From positions 1 through 64,000 of the forward strand of contig CANNHN010000012.1 in NCBI GenBank assembly GCA_947504725.1: 64,000 nucleotides of DNA, in the 5' to 3' direction. Source of the stretch: Bacteroidota bacterium (GTDB lineage Bacteria; Bacteroidota; Bacteroidia; 2-12-FULL-35-15). Positions 17,833 to 26,129 of the stretch are shown here, one piece after another (position 1 is the stretch's first letter; each line of letters begins with the position of its first letter). A program made the translations under genes and the position numbers. Under the pieces are notes generated by a model that made no database searches, was not told the DNA's origin, and worked only from the letters and a program-made list of their open reading frames with translations.

Positions 17833-17864
17833 ATGGTCTCACAAAAGTTTGTGAGACCATTTTT
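17833..17864 (+). terminator. Terminator of the oxidase subunit operon
   Basis: A 13-bp perfect inverted repeat, ATGGTCTCACAAA (17833-17845) and TTTGTGAGACCAT (17848-17860), is followed by a T-run. Some inner pairs must open to form a loop. Its right arm supplies the TTTG used as the -33 element of the next promoter. Confidence 0.85.
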
Positions 17865-17877
17865 GTTTGTACTTTTG
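17848..17877 (+). promoter_or_regulatory. Promoter of the SCO gene, overlapping the terminator
   Basis: TTTG (17848-17851) and TACTTTTG (17870-17877) are separated by 18 bases and match the Bacteroidota TTTG / TAnnTTTG promoter. Transcription would start at or within a few bases of the SCO ATG at 17882, so the mRNA would have almost no leader. Confidence 0.65.
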
Positions 17878-17881
17878 TGGC

Positions 17882-18607
17882 ATGAATTCGAATGCTCAAA
17901 AACCTTTTTATAAAGACAAGAAAAAATTATTAATTCTGGTTTTTCTCCTTTCATTCCCTTCGTTATTATATGTTTTTCTTTCTGTAGGTAAAACTAATTT
18001 TATTCACTTACAATATTATGGTGAAAAGGAAATTGCAGCAAATGGAAAGGATACTGTTTATCATACGATTGCTCCATTCAGCTTTGTAAATCAAGACGGA
18101 AAAATCATTACAGATAAGGATTATGAAGGCAAAATTTATGTTGCAGATTATTTTTTTACGACTTGCAAAACCATTTGTCCGAAAATGACCACTGAGCTTA
18201 TTCGAGTTCAAAATAAATTTGCTTATACAAACGGATTAGTGCAAATTTTATCTCATACAGTAGATCCTGAAAACGATTCTGTAAATGTTTTAAAGGCCTA
18301 TTCTGAAATGGTACATGCTGATACGAAAAATTGGAATTTTGTTACAGGAGATAAAAAAGCATTGTACGATATGGCTCGCAACAGTTATTTGTTAAATGCA
18401 ACAGAAGGAGATGGTGGCCCAGATGATTTTGTGCACAGTGAACTTTTTATTTTAGTAGATAAAGAAAAGCACATAAGAGGCATATATGATGGTACTGACA
18501 TTAAATCGGTAACAAATTTAATGGAAGACATTAAAGTGTTAATGGCAGAATATATGATTCACGTTAAACGAGATGTAATTGTAAGTGGTAAACCTGAAAA
18601 AAAATAA
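17882..18607 (+). CDS. SCO1/SenC-type copper chaperone
   Basis: Membrane-anchored thioredoxin-fold protein that delivers copper to the CuA site of cytochrome oxidase. One N-terminal membrane helix (LLILVFLLSFPSLLYVFLSV) anchors it outside the cytoplasmic membrane. The copper ligands are the two cysteines of CKTIC, about residue 95, and the histidine of DDFVHSELF. SHTVDPENDS is the usual SCO strand and loop. The ATG at 17882 is chosen because the longer frame begins with a TTG inside the promoter. DUF420 follows after 6 bases. Confidence 0.92.
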   Translation: MNSNAQKPFYKDKKKLLILVFLLSFPSLLYVFLSVGKTNFIHLQYYGEKEIAANGKDTVYHTIAPFSFVNQDGKIITDKDYEGKIYVADYFFTTCKTICPKMTTELIRVQNKFAYTNGLVQILSHTVDPENDSVNVLKAYSEMVHADTKNWNFVTGDKKALYDMARNSYLLNATEGDGGPDDFVHSELFILVDKEKHIRGIYDGTDIKSVTNLMEDIKVLMAEYMIHVKRDVIVSGKPEKK

Positions 18608-18613
18608 GACAAC

Positions 18614-19165
18614 ATGAGTGATAAAACCGTATTTAGAATTGTAATGGTAGTCTCCATTTTTGTTTTTATTGCAGTAGTTATACTAAATAAAAAAATTCTT
18701 CCTGTACCAGAAATTATTCCTGATTTTGTTTACAAGCTTCCAAAGTTAAACGCTATGATTAATGGCACATGCACTTTGCTTTTGCTTTTGTCATTGTACA
18801 TGATAAAACAAAAAAACATTGCAGTACACAGGAAGTTGAACATTTTAGCGTTTATATTGTCGTCACTCTTTTTGGTTTCATACATCACTTACCATTGGAT
18901 GGCACAAGAAACAACATATCCTGTTGATGCCCCTGCACGTTCTGTTTATTTTATGATATTGATCAGCCACATTATATTAGCTGCGTTAGTATTACCACTA
19001 ATTCTGTTGTCTTTTTATTACGGATTAAAAAGTCAGAGCGAAGGTGGAGTAGAATACATTAAAAAGCATAGAAAGTTAACCAGATGGAGTTATCCTATTT
19101 GGTTGTATGTAACCATTACAGGAGTTGTGGTTTACGTTATGATTTCCCCTTATTATACACACTAA
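18614..19165 (+). CDS. DUF420 family membrane protein (oxidase-associated)
   Basis: A 183-residue protein with four or five membrane helices. The first is IVMVVSIFVFIAVVIL, then the NGTCTLLLLLSLYMIKQK helix, the conserved VHRKLNILAFILSSLF, YFMILISHIILAALVLPLILLSF and a C-terminal helix after HRKLTRWSYPIWLYV. The histidine spacing (VHRK, ISHI, KHRK) is that of DUF420, which is widespread next to SCO and caa3 oxidase genes and may aid oxidase assembly or metal loading. Its biochemical function is not established. Confidence 0.88.
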   Translation: MSDKTVFRIVMVVSIFVFIAVVILNKKILPVPEIIPDFVYKLPKLNAMINGTCTLLLLLSLYMIKQKNIAVHRKLNILAFILSSLFLVSYITYHWMAQETTYPVDAPARSVYFMILISHIILAALVLPLILLSFYYGLKSQSEGGVEYIKKHRKLTRWSYPIWLYVTITGVVVYVMISPYYTH

Positions 19166-19170
19166 ATTTG
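19163..19170 (+). promoter_or_regulatory. Possible -7 box before the small membrane protein
   Basis: TAAATTTG fits TAnnTTTG. Its first three bases are the stop codon of the DUF420 gene. No clear TTTG lies at the usual upstream distance, so this is tentative. Confidence 0.35.
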
Positions 19171-19186
19171 TACCTTTATTAAAGAA

Positions 19187-19468
19187 ATGAAATTCAAAAA
19201 AATAATTGCATTCAGTGTTTTGTTTGTATTGTTGGTTGTCAGCAATACAAATTCATTCGCTCAATGTGCTATGTGTAAGGCGTCAGCGGAAAGTGATTTG
19301 AACAATGGTGGTTCAATAGGTAAAGAATTAAATACGGGAATATTATACTTAATGACGTTGCCATATTTAATTATCATGATTGGAGGATATTTTTTCTTCA
19401 AAAAACAAATTGATGCAAAAATCATTGCTTGGAAAAACAAACACTTTCCTAGAAAGCAAGCAGAATAA
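19187..19468 (+). CDS. Small exported membrane protein of the oxidase locus
   Basis: A 93-residue protein with signal peptide (IIAFSVLFVLLVVSNTNSFAQ), a short extracytoplasmic CAMCKASAESD segment with a CxxC pair, one membrane helix (ILYLMTLPYLIIMIGGYFFF) and a basic tail. Its position after SCO and DUF420 and the exposed CxxC suggest a role in oxidase assembly or thiol/metal handling. This is inference; I know no characterised homologue. Confidence 0.75.
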   Translation: MKFKKIIAFSVLFVLLVVSNTNSFAQCAMCKASAESDLNNGGSIGKELNTGILYLMTLPYLIIMIGGYFFFKKQIDAKIIAWKNKHFPRKQAE

Positions 19469-19476
19469 ATTCAAAT

Positions 19477-21429
19477 TTATACACGAATTCCTATAACGCA
19501 CACATCATCCACTTGTTCCAAATTCGATTTCCATTTTACAAATGCTGAATCCAATTCTTGCATTTGATTTTCCATAGGAAGCTTAGCGTTATGCAAAAGA
19601 ATATCTTTCAAAGGTTTGTACTTGAATTTTTTTCCTTTATCTCCACCAAACTGATCTGCAAAACCATCTGTTAACATGAAAATAGCATCTCCTTGTTGAA
19701 GTAGAATGTTGTGAGTTGAAAAAAGAATAGGATTTTCTGACTTGCCAATGGGTTGCTTGTTTGCTTTTATCTCTTTCATTTCGCCATTGCTGGTATACCA
19801 AAGCGGACTGTTTGCACCAGCCCATTTAATTTCTCGTGTAGTTTTATTTATGCAGGCAAGTGAAATATCCATTCCGTCTTTCACATCTGTATCACTTTTC
19901 GAAAATGTTTCTAAAACTAATTCTCTCGCTTTGTCCAATATTTTCCCAGGCTCCGTGTTTCCAAATTCAAATACCGAGCGGTTAAGAGCATTACTACAAA
20001 CGACACTAACCATCGCTCCAGGAACACCATGGCCAGTACAATCCGCAGCAGCTATAAGAATAGTGTTGTTGACGACTTCCATCCAATAAAAATCACCTGC
20101 AACAATATCTTTTGGTTTATAAAAGATAAATGAATCTGGTAAATGTTGCTTCACAAAATGCTGAGGAGGAAGAATGGCTTCTTGCAACCTTTTTGCGTAT
20201 GTAATTGAGTCTAAAATTTCTTTTTGTTTTTCTTCAACCAAATCCTTTTGCAATTCTATAATTTCTTTTTGTTTTTTAGTTAAGCGCAAACGATTGAAAA
20301 CAAATGCCGAAAAAATTAATACGAGTAGTAATCCTAAACCAACCGAATAGCTAATGATTTTTTGCTTCTGCTCCTGTTCAGCCGAAACAGCTAATTCTTT
20401 TTCTTGTTCTTTCTCATCTAACGCCTTTTGTTTATCGTAGTTGTATTGCATTTCCTGTTGCATTACAGCCTGTTGACCTTCTTCATTTTTTATACTGTCG
20501 CGCATTTCAATATACAATTCATGCATTGCCAATGCATCGGTTGTTTTATTTTGTGCTTTGTAAACCATGTATAAATGATAACTCGATTCTCTTATGGAAG
20601 TTACAAAACCACCCTTTTGACCAATTGCTAAAGATTTTTCAAGTATCTCGATTCCTTTTGCCGCTTGATTCAATCTACTATAAGATAATCCGATGATGAT
20701 CATCGACTGAGCCATTGCATTTTGATCATCTGCAGCGGTGTGAATTGCCAATGCTCTTGTATCATAATCTAATGCTTTTTCATCTTGATATAAATCAGAA
20801 TAAATAACAGCTAAGGAGTGAAGTGCATTTGCCTTTGATTCTTCATCTTTCACTTCTTCTGCCAATTGTAAACAGCGTGTTTGTGACTCAATGGCTTTGT
20901 CCATTTGTCCTAAATTCTTGTAAACATTTCCTAAATTACCTAAGGCGAAAGCAATGGATTTTTTTCTTTTCATCTTCTCGGCAATCTCCAAACTTCTTAA
21001 ATAATATTCCATTGCTTTCTTATTGTTGCCTTGCTCATAATAAATTACACCAATATTGTTTATACTGGTTGTCATGTCTTTTAAATTTTGGGTTTCTTCA
21101 GCAATTTTTAAAGCTTTTGTGAAATAGTCGATTCCTTTGATATTGTCGCCCTGAATAGAGCAAGCTGTGCCTTGAACTTGCAATGCAAACACTTGATAAT
21201 GTTTTTCATTTTTGAGTTCAGCGAAGTCTTGCATTTCTTTAGCTAATATTATAGCCGTATCTGGATTGGAGTATAAATAACCTTGCAAACAAATTCGTTG
21301 CATTGCTTGTAAACGAATCGTGTCAGGCCGATTTCCATCCGCCCAAACCGTCCATAAACTGTCAAGATTTATTTGGGCAACTCCTTGTAAAGTGCAGATT
21401 AGTGATAGTATTGATAAGATTTTTTTCAT
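19477..21429 (-). CDS. TPR-repeat, membrane-anchored SpoIIE/PP2C-type serine phosphatase
   Basis: A 650-residue signalling protein. Signal peptide MKKILSILSLICTLQGVAQ; six or so tetratricopeptide repeats (about residues 45-310, for example DMTTSINNIGVIYYEQGNN and AFALGNLGNVYKNLGQMDKA). A glutamate/lysine-rich coiled-coil precedes one membrane helix (VGLGLLLVLIFSAFVF). A second coiled-coil follows, then a C-terminal SpoIIE phosphatase domain with GDFYW and DCTGHGVPGAM metal-binding motifs. The periplasmic TPR part would sense and the cytoplasmic domain would dephosphorylate a target such as an anti-sigma antagonist. No partner kinase or antagonist gene is nearby. The ATG at 21429 is preferred to an upstream one at 21489 because it begins the signal peptide. 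It converges with the oxidase block, 8 bases away. Confidence 0.85.
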   Translation of the reverse strand: MKKILSILSLICTLQGVAQINLDSLWTVWADGNRPDTIRLQAMQRICLQGYLYSNPDTAIILAKEMQDFAELKNEKHYQVFALQVQGTACSIQGDNIKGIDYFTKALKIAEETQNLKDMTTSINNIGVIYYEQGNNKKAMEYYLRSLEIAEKMKRKKSIAFALGNLGNVYKNLGQMDKAIESQTRCLQLAEEVKDEESKANALHSLAVIYSDLYQDEKALDYDTRALAIHTAADDQNAMAQSMIIIGLSYSRLNQAAKGIEILEKSLAIGQKGGFVTSIRESSYHLYMVYKAQNKTTDALAMHELYIEMRDSIKNEEGQQAVMQQEMQYNYDKQKALDEKEQEKELAVSAEQEQKQKIISYSVGLGLLLVLIFSAFVFNRLRLTKKQKEIIELQKDLVEEKQKEILDSITYAKRLQEAILPPQHFVKQHLPDSFIFYKPKDIVAGDFYWMEVVNNTILIAAADCTGHGVPGAMVSVVCSNALNRSVFEFGNTEPGKILDKARELVLETFSKSDTDVKDGMDISLACINKTTREIKWAGANSPLWYTSNGEMKEIKANKQPIGKSENPILFSTHNILLQQGDAIFMLTDGFADQFGGDKGKKFKYKPLKDILLHNAKLPMENQMQELDSAFVKWKSNLEQVDDVCVIGIRV

Positions 21430-21608
21430 ATAGCGAATATAGAAAAAAAACAGTTTCTTTTCATTTTTATCGACATTAAAGGTGGGCAAACCGCGGGATT
21501 TACTTTTAAAAGAAAGCTTGTCTATTCCTGAAAACCTATTTCGTTTTTTAAAATTTAATACCTTATATTTACCACCTATTAACCCTCAACATATTAAACT
21601 TTATAAAA

Positions 21609-22511
21609 ATGGGAATTAATTCAATATTAAAAGTCGCGTCAAAAGTTGGTTTCATTATGTCGTTTGTCCTATTAGCAAGCTGTAGTGGAGATTCTGGAAG
21701 CGATGCAGTTACAAACGATTCTATACCTGTAGTTGATTCTATACCTAAAATAACTTCTGCGAATGCTTTTTATTCAATTCCTTCACCTATACAGTTGGGT
21801 CAAATGTTACAGAGAGCTGGAGCTGGATACGATAAAAGTGTCCTGAATCCAACGGATAATTTAACTTTATACGTATCACAAAAAAGTAAAGCTTTAAATT
21901 TAGGTGTTTATAGCGCTGATTTAAGTTACTCTGCCGTCTTTAATCAGTCGCAGGAAGTAATGTCTTTTTTAACAAGTTCTAAAAAACTAGCCGAAGAATT
22001 GGGTATCGCTACTAGCTTCTCTTCTTTAATGATGGAACGCATGAAAAAAAACGCAGGCAACCGCGATTCATTACTCTACATTATTTCAGAATTATTCCTA
22101 AGTTCAAACGAAGCTTTAAAAGAAAACGATCAATCACAAATTTCAGTTTTAGTATTGGCAGGTGGATTTGTTGAAGGAATGTATATCGGAACTCAAGTAG
22201 CTAAGACTGTGAAGAACAACAAAGCCATTTATGCTAGAATTGGTGAATTTAGAGGGTCATTAAACAACTTAATTATGTTGGTGAGTACAGTAAACGGGTC
22301 AGATGCATACGATGTGTTGGCTGATTTGAAAAAAATTAAGGCTGTATATGATGAAAGTGCAGTAGTAGAAGAGAGGCCTGTGACAGCAGTTGATACAACT
22401 AAAAAAATCATGACTATTGGGGGTAAATCAAACTACAAATTGTCTGACGATCAAATAGAAAAAATCACTGAAATAGTTGCAACTATTAGAGCTAAAATTA
22501 TTAAACCATAA
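21609..22511 (+). CDS. Predicted lipoprotein of unknown function
   Basis: A 300-residue protein with a lipobox (VLLASCSGDSG; cysteine near residue 25) after a hydrophobic N-terminus. The mature part is mainly alpha-helical by eye, with segments such as QEVMSFLTSSKKLAEELGI and ISVLVLAGGFVEGMYIGTQV. I recognise no domain. It is followed after 13 bases by a small exported protein on the same strand, so the two probably act together in the envelope. Confidence 0.75.
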   Translation: MGINSILKVASKVGFIMSFVLLASCSGDSGSDAVTNDSIPVVDSIPKITSANAFYSIPSPIQLGQMLQRAGAGYDKSVLNPTDNLTLYVSQKSKALNLGVYSADLSYSAVFNQSQEVMSFLTSSKKLAEELGIATSFSSLMMERMKKNAGNRDSLLYIISELFLSSNEALKENDQSQISVLVLAGGFVEGMYIGTQVAKTVKNNKAIYARIGEFRGSLNNLIMLVSTVNGSDAYDVLADLKKIKAVYDESAVVEERPVTAVDTTKKIMTIGGKSNYKLSDDQIEKITEIVATIRAKIIKP

Positions 22512-22524
22512 CTCACTATTAAGA

Positions 22525-22944
22525 ATGAAAAATATTTTAAGAATACTTTCTATCGTATTAATTTTTAATACAGCAAGTTTTGGACAGTGTAATGGTTTTG
22601 CAAAAAAAAGTTTTTCAAAACTTAAACCATATTTAAATACACAACAAGTATTTGGTACCGTTTTATTAAATGGTGATAAAACACAAGTATCCTCTACATT
22701 TTATTTCGGAGATGAATACCGTTTGCTAATTAGTGCGGATGATAAACTTGGAAAAATCCAGTTAAATGTAAAAGATGCAAATGGCTTGGTAGTCTATTCA
22801 ACAAAAGCATATGGTTCAATCATGTGGGATTTTAATGTAGAATCTACACAAGATCTAACGTTGGAAGTAGTAACCCCAGAAGCTGCGGCCGGACAAACTA
22901 CAGATAACAGCGGTTGTGTTGCTATCATTGTTGGATTTAAATAA
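22525..22944 (+). CDS. Small exported protein of unknown function
   Basis: A 139-residue protein. Signal peptide MKNILRILSIVLIFNTASFGQ; the rest looks beta-rich (STFYFGDEYRLLISADD, IQLNVKDANGLVVYST, QDLTLEVVTPEA) and ends NSGCVAIIVGFK, perhaps a single beta-sandwich. Two cysteines (near the mature N-terminus and the C-terminus) could form a disulfide. The ATG at 22525 is used because it starts the signal peptide. Probably co-transcribed with the lipoprotein gene before it; an intrinsic terminator follows. Confidence 0.75.
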   Translation: MKNILRILSIVLIFNTASFGQCNGFAKKSFSKLKPYLNTQQVFGTVLLNGDKTQVSSTFYFGDEYRLLISADDKLGKIQLNVKDANGLVVYSTKAYGSIMWDFNVESTQDLTLEVVTPEAAAGQTTDNSGCVAIIVGFK

Positions 22945-22986
22945 ACCCTTACGCACAGCAAACATTCGTAGGACAATAATTCAAGG

Positions 22987-23013
22987 CCCTTTCTTTTCAT
23001 AGAGAGGGTTTTT
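22987..23013 (+). terminator. Intrinsic terminator after the lipoprotein/secreted pair
   Basis: Stem CCCTTTCT (22987-22994) and AGAGAGGG (23001-23008), with one G-T pair and a TTTCAT loop, followed by TTTTTATTTTT. Confidence 0.8.
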
Positions 23014-23034
23014 ATTTTTGTTAGAAAACGATTT

Positions 23035-23910
23035 TCACATTTTTTCAAACGTGAACGATAACATCAATTCATTTCTGAACTGGAATTTGTAGGGTGGATA
23101 TGGCATATACCTTATTCTACTGTCAATAATAAAATCTAGGTATTTGAAAATTTTAACGATTACCCTGTTCCGAAAATCTAAATCAAATTTTGAGCGGTTT
23201 ATCGCATTTGCAAAGCAACGGGAATAGTTTTCCCAACGTACTTTTGAGCCTATGTTTTTTCGAATATACGTTTGTATTCCTATCCCATATTCAGAAGTGA
23301 TGAGTGTCTTGTTATAAATAATATCGTTTTGCTGTTTGCTAGGTTCGAATTCTAATATGGGAATGGTAGAAGTTCTTAAAGTAACAAAGGTTAGATTTAT
23401 TCTACTCGTTTTCCAAAAACGCATAGTGGTTCCATAGCCAAGATCAATATTCATAGGATTCCCAAATCCTCCCGACCATCTTTTTGTGTAGTTGCCATTG
23501 TCATCATAGTGATTTTCATAGGAAGATAAGAATTGCGAATTGAAGTAAAAAGTAAAAATATTAGTAAATGTTTTAGTAGTGTTTTTTACAAATTCAGTGC
23601 TAAAATCCAGATAGTCGGTGTTTTTATACCATATGCTATCAACAAATTTCATATATCCGAGTTCTCCATTAAAACGGACATGAGTTTCCCATAAATTGCC
23701 AATGCTATCGTAATTTATATTCGATCGTGCTAAAAATGAATAGTTGTTATTGCCATTGTATTTCCAGTTTTTATAATTTACATAGGATGCAGAAAAATTA
23801 TTGGAATAGGTTATGGTGTTTGGCATTCGGAAATGCTTTTTAGTTGAATCTGGTGTGCCGAAAAGCGTTAGATTGAATAGTGCAAAATTGAGACAGAATC
23901 CCTTTTTCAT
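23035..23910 (-). CDS. Putative outer-membrane beta-barrel protein (DUF3078-like)
   Basis: A 291-residue exported protein made mostly of amphipathic aromatic strands: YSNNFSASYVNYKNWKYNG, YSFLARSNINYDSIGNLWE, then LDFSTEFVKNTTKTF and INLTFVTLRTSTIPILEF. It ends in a phenylalanine-rich strand (NELMLSFTFEKM). The layout, with a WETHVRFNGELGYMKF strand and a request for steady alternation of strands and turns, resembles DUF3078-type Bacteroidota barrels, but I cannot run a profile. The ATG at 23910 starts MKKGFCLNFALFN; a further ATG lies upstream at 23931. Adjacent minus-strand lipoprotein genes may share its transcript. Confidence 0.55.
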   Translation of the reverse strand: MKKGFCLNFALFNLTLFGTPDSTKKHFRMPNTITYSNNFSASYVNYKNWKYNGNNNYSFLARSNINYDSIGNLWETHVRFNGELGYMKFVDSIWYKNTDYLDFSTEFVKNTTKTFTNIFTFYFNSQFLSSYENHYDDNGNYTKRWSGGFGNPMNIDLGYGTTMRFWKTSRINLTFVTLRTSTIPILEFEPSKQQNDIIYNKTLITSEYGIGIQTYIRKNIGSKVRWENYSRCFANAINRSKFDLDFRNRVIVKIFKYLDFIIDSRIRYMPYPPYKFQFRNELMLSFTFEKM

Positions 23911-23936
23911 GTTTTTAAAACCTAAAACCATAAAAC

Positions 23937-24554
23937 CTAAAACAGATTTACTCTAAACTTTGGTAGCGACTTTTTTTTAAGTCCCCATGACTTAATATAA
24001 TCAATATTAACATAAATGTATTTTACTTTACAGTCAATTTTATATTCATTAATTATTTTATTCCATGGAATGATATGTGTTTTGTTTACTCCATCAAAAT
24101 ATTTAGCAAAATTTAAAAATACAACGTAGTCAAATGTAGTTATATCTAAATTGCTAATACAGTTATTCGGATCATCTAAGCAAGAAATTAAACTATCATA
24201 GTTAATTAATCGCTTGCTCATTATCTCATTGGCATTCATTCTGCAAACATTTTGAAGAGTGTAATCAACAGATGCATTGCAAGCTATTCCATCGGCTTTA
24301 TAGGGAAGGTGTTTCTTTGCACTATTAAATATCAATATCTCAGGGCTTCCAACAAAAAAATTATTTATTTGCATCAGACTTGTAGAATCTTTAGCAAATG
24401 CAATTAATGCAGTGTCAATTGTTAATGTTTTGGAGTACTCAGTAATTGATTCAAGTGTTTCTATTTTAGGATCTTTTATTCCGCCCCATTTTTTCATTAA
24501 AAAACTACAAGAGGTTAAAGAAAAAAGAATTATAACTAATATTATTTGTTTCAT
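23937..24554 (-). CDS. Predicted lipoprotein, paralogue A
   Basis: A 205-residue lipoprotein with lipobox SLTSCSF (cysteine near residue 16). It shares a pattern with the gene at 24642: DPKIETLESITEYSK versus NPKVENKEQIEYYLK at the N-terminus, a GSPEILIFN versus GIPEIRFYD strand, a DSLISCLDDP versus DSLISFLDP helix, and a final YIKSWGLKKK versus YMDFWELNKK. The two are diverged duplicates of one family that I cannot name. Extracellular or periplasmic location is expected from the lipid anchor. Confidence 0.7.
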   Translation of the reverse strand: MKQIILVIILFSLTSCSFLMKKWGGIKDPKIETLESITEYSKTLTIDTALIAFAKDSTSLMQINNFFVGSPEILIFNSAKKHLPYKADGIACNASVDYTLQNVCRMNANEIMSKRLINYDSLISCLDDPNNCISNLDITTFDYVVFLNFAKYFDGVNKTHIIPWNKIINEYKIDCKVKYIYVNIDYIKSWGLKKKSLPKFRVNLF

Positions 24555-24641
24555 AAGTATATATTATTTTAAAAGGTAAAAAAGTCTGAATGTTTAAAGT
24601 GTTAGTGTTTTCAATTTTATTTTTATGGCCAACATGCATTA

Positions 24642-25274
24642 TTATTTCTTGTCTTTTACCTTAGTCTTTCTTGAATATACTTTGGCTATATCTTTTTTAT
24701 TTAGCTCCCAGAAATCCATATAGTCTGTAGTTACTTTTATAGTTTTTATTTTTAAATCGCTTTTTTGTTTCAAACTACTTTCCCAATCTGTCATTTTTTT
24801 ACTATTTACTTGACCAGTCCACTTTGCCCAATACATTATAAGATAGTAATCATATTGTTTAAATTGGTTATTATTAATCTCTTTACCATCTAGCGTTTTT
24901 AATTCTTTTATATAGTCGTTAATTTTATTAGAGGAATCTATTTTTACAATGTTTTTTGGATCTAAAAAACTAATTAAGCTATCGTTTTGTGTGTTACATT
25001 TTTTGTTATCGCGATATAACATTAAATAACCGTTTTTGTCATAAAAGCGAATTTCGGGAATTCCAATCGTTCCATTATTGAAATTATTTAATGCGGAAGT
25101 GTCCTTTAATGCGTAGCAGTTTTCGGCAATGAGCTTGTTTTTTTTTAAATAATATTCTATCTGTTCCTTGTTTTCAACTTTTGGGTTTCTAACTCCGAAG
25201 TGATATAGCATTATTTTTGTGCACCCAGAAAGCAGTATCATAGGTAAGACAATTAAGGAAAGTTTGGTTTTCAT
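24642..25274 (-). CDS. Predicted lipoprotein, paralogue B
   Basis: A 210-residue lipoprotein with lipobox ILLSGCTK (cysteine near residue 18) and a lysine-rich tail (SRKTKVKDKK). It is related to the gene at 23937 over its whole length (see shared motifs there). The segment FKQYDYYLIMYWAKWTGQV corresponds to TFDYVVFLNFAKYFDGV in the paralogue, a buried strand that recalls a thioredoxin-like core; that reading is speculative. The ATG at 25274 is chosen since the upstream extension adds no signal character and overlaps a hairpin. Confidence 0.7.
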   Translation of the reverse strand: MKTKLSLIVLPMILLSGCTKIMLYHFGVRNPKVENKEQIEYYLKKNKLIAENCYALKDTSALNNFNNGTIGIPEIRFYDKNGYLMLYRDNKKCNTQNDSLISFLDPKNIVKIDSSNKINDYIKELKTLDGKEINNNQFKQYDYYLIMYWAKWTGQVNSKKMTDWESSLKQKSDLKIKTIKVTTDYMDFWELNKKDIAKVYSRKTKVKDKK

Positions 25275-25287
25275 TTTAGTATTTGTT

Positions 25288-25322
25288 AAAGAGATACTAC
25301 AATTCAATGTAGTATCTCTTTT
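25288..25322. terminator. Hairpin between two minus-strand exported-protein genes
   Basis: A 14-bp perfect stem AAAGAGATACTACA / TGTAGTATCTCTTT with a six-base loop. Read on the minus strand it lies just after the stop of the 130-residue gene but is followed by only a short T tract (CTCTTTAAC), so termination may be partial. It could also be a processing or stability hairpin. Confidence 0.6.
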
Positions 25323-25330
25323 TGATTATA

Positions 25331-25723
25331 TTATTTTTGAAAAATAATTTTGTATTGACTGCGTGTTTCAACGATTTGATATTTACCAGTTTTAATAGTG
25401 AATTGGTCTACACCAAGTTTGCTGCAAACCTCAGAACTTAAACTGTAAGCAACTGGTACTTCAAAAACACCATTTATGAATTGAGATTCATACACGCTAG
25501 TAGAATTTGAGCTTTTCATAATTACTAGTTCAAGATTACCTGAATTGTCATTAATGTTTGCACTGATGCTTTTCATTGTTCCACCGACAGTGATTTTACA
25601 AAGTCCTCTCCCTGTGCAATCTGGGCCACGTCCAAACTCAATTGATAATGTAATAATCGGTCCAGCAAACGTCTCTGCGGTTGTTGCTAATAAAATAAAT
25701 GCGGCAATAATTAATTTTTTCAT
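25331..25723 (-). CDS. Small exported protein of unknown function
   Basis: A 130-residue protein with signal peptide MKKLIIAAFILLATTAETFA. The mature part has GRGPDCTGRGLCKITVGG near its start, with two cysteines likely paired, a beta-rich middle and a C-terminal QTIKTG-like strand region ending YKIIFQK. I recognise no domain. It is the first gene of the minus-strand run of envelope proteins at 23-25.7 kb. Confidence 0.7.
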   Translation of the reverse strand: MKKLIIAAFILLATTAETFAGPIITLSIEFGRGPDCTGRGLCKITVGGTMKSISANINDNSGNLELVIMKSSNSTSVYESQFINGVFEVPVAYSLSSEVCSKLGVDQFTIKTGKYQIVETRSQYKIIFQK

Positions 25724-26129
25724 ACTTTTTTTAAGGATTTAATTGTTTTTAATAAAAATTGATTAATTTCATCCTTGCATTGAAGCTGCAAGGTTTTCTC
25801 TGCTCAACGGCTCTTCAGAAGAGTGGTCGGCAATTAATGTTTAAATACTTTTTTTGTTTACCTCCTTTCATTATTAAGTTAGTGTCAAGCCAACTTGTTA
25901 AAATGAAGAGCCGTTATTTAGCTCAAAAATTTTCCTAATCTATTTTCTGATTCGATTAAGCGGTGGCAAATATTGGTTGAAATAAAAAATCCACGAATTG
26001 CATTTTTTCCAAAACTAAGGTTTCGAACAGCGGATATTTTTTCTAATCATCTGAACTCTAGTTAGAAAAGGTGTTTCTAGTTGTTGTCCCGAAAAGAAAC
26101 GTAATAGTTTTGAACACTAATATGGTGTT

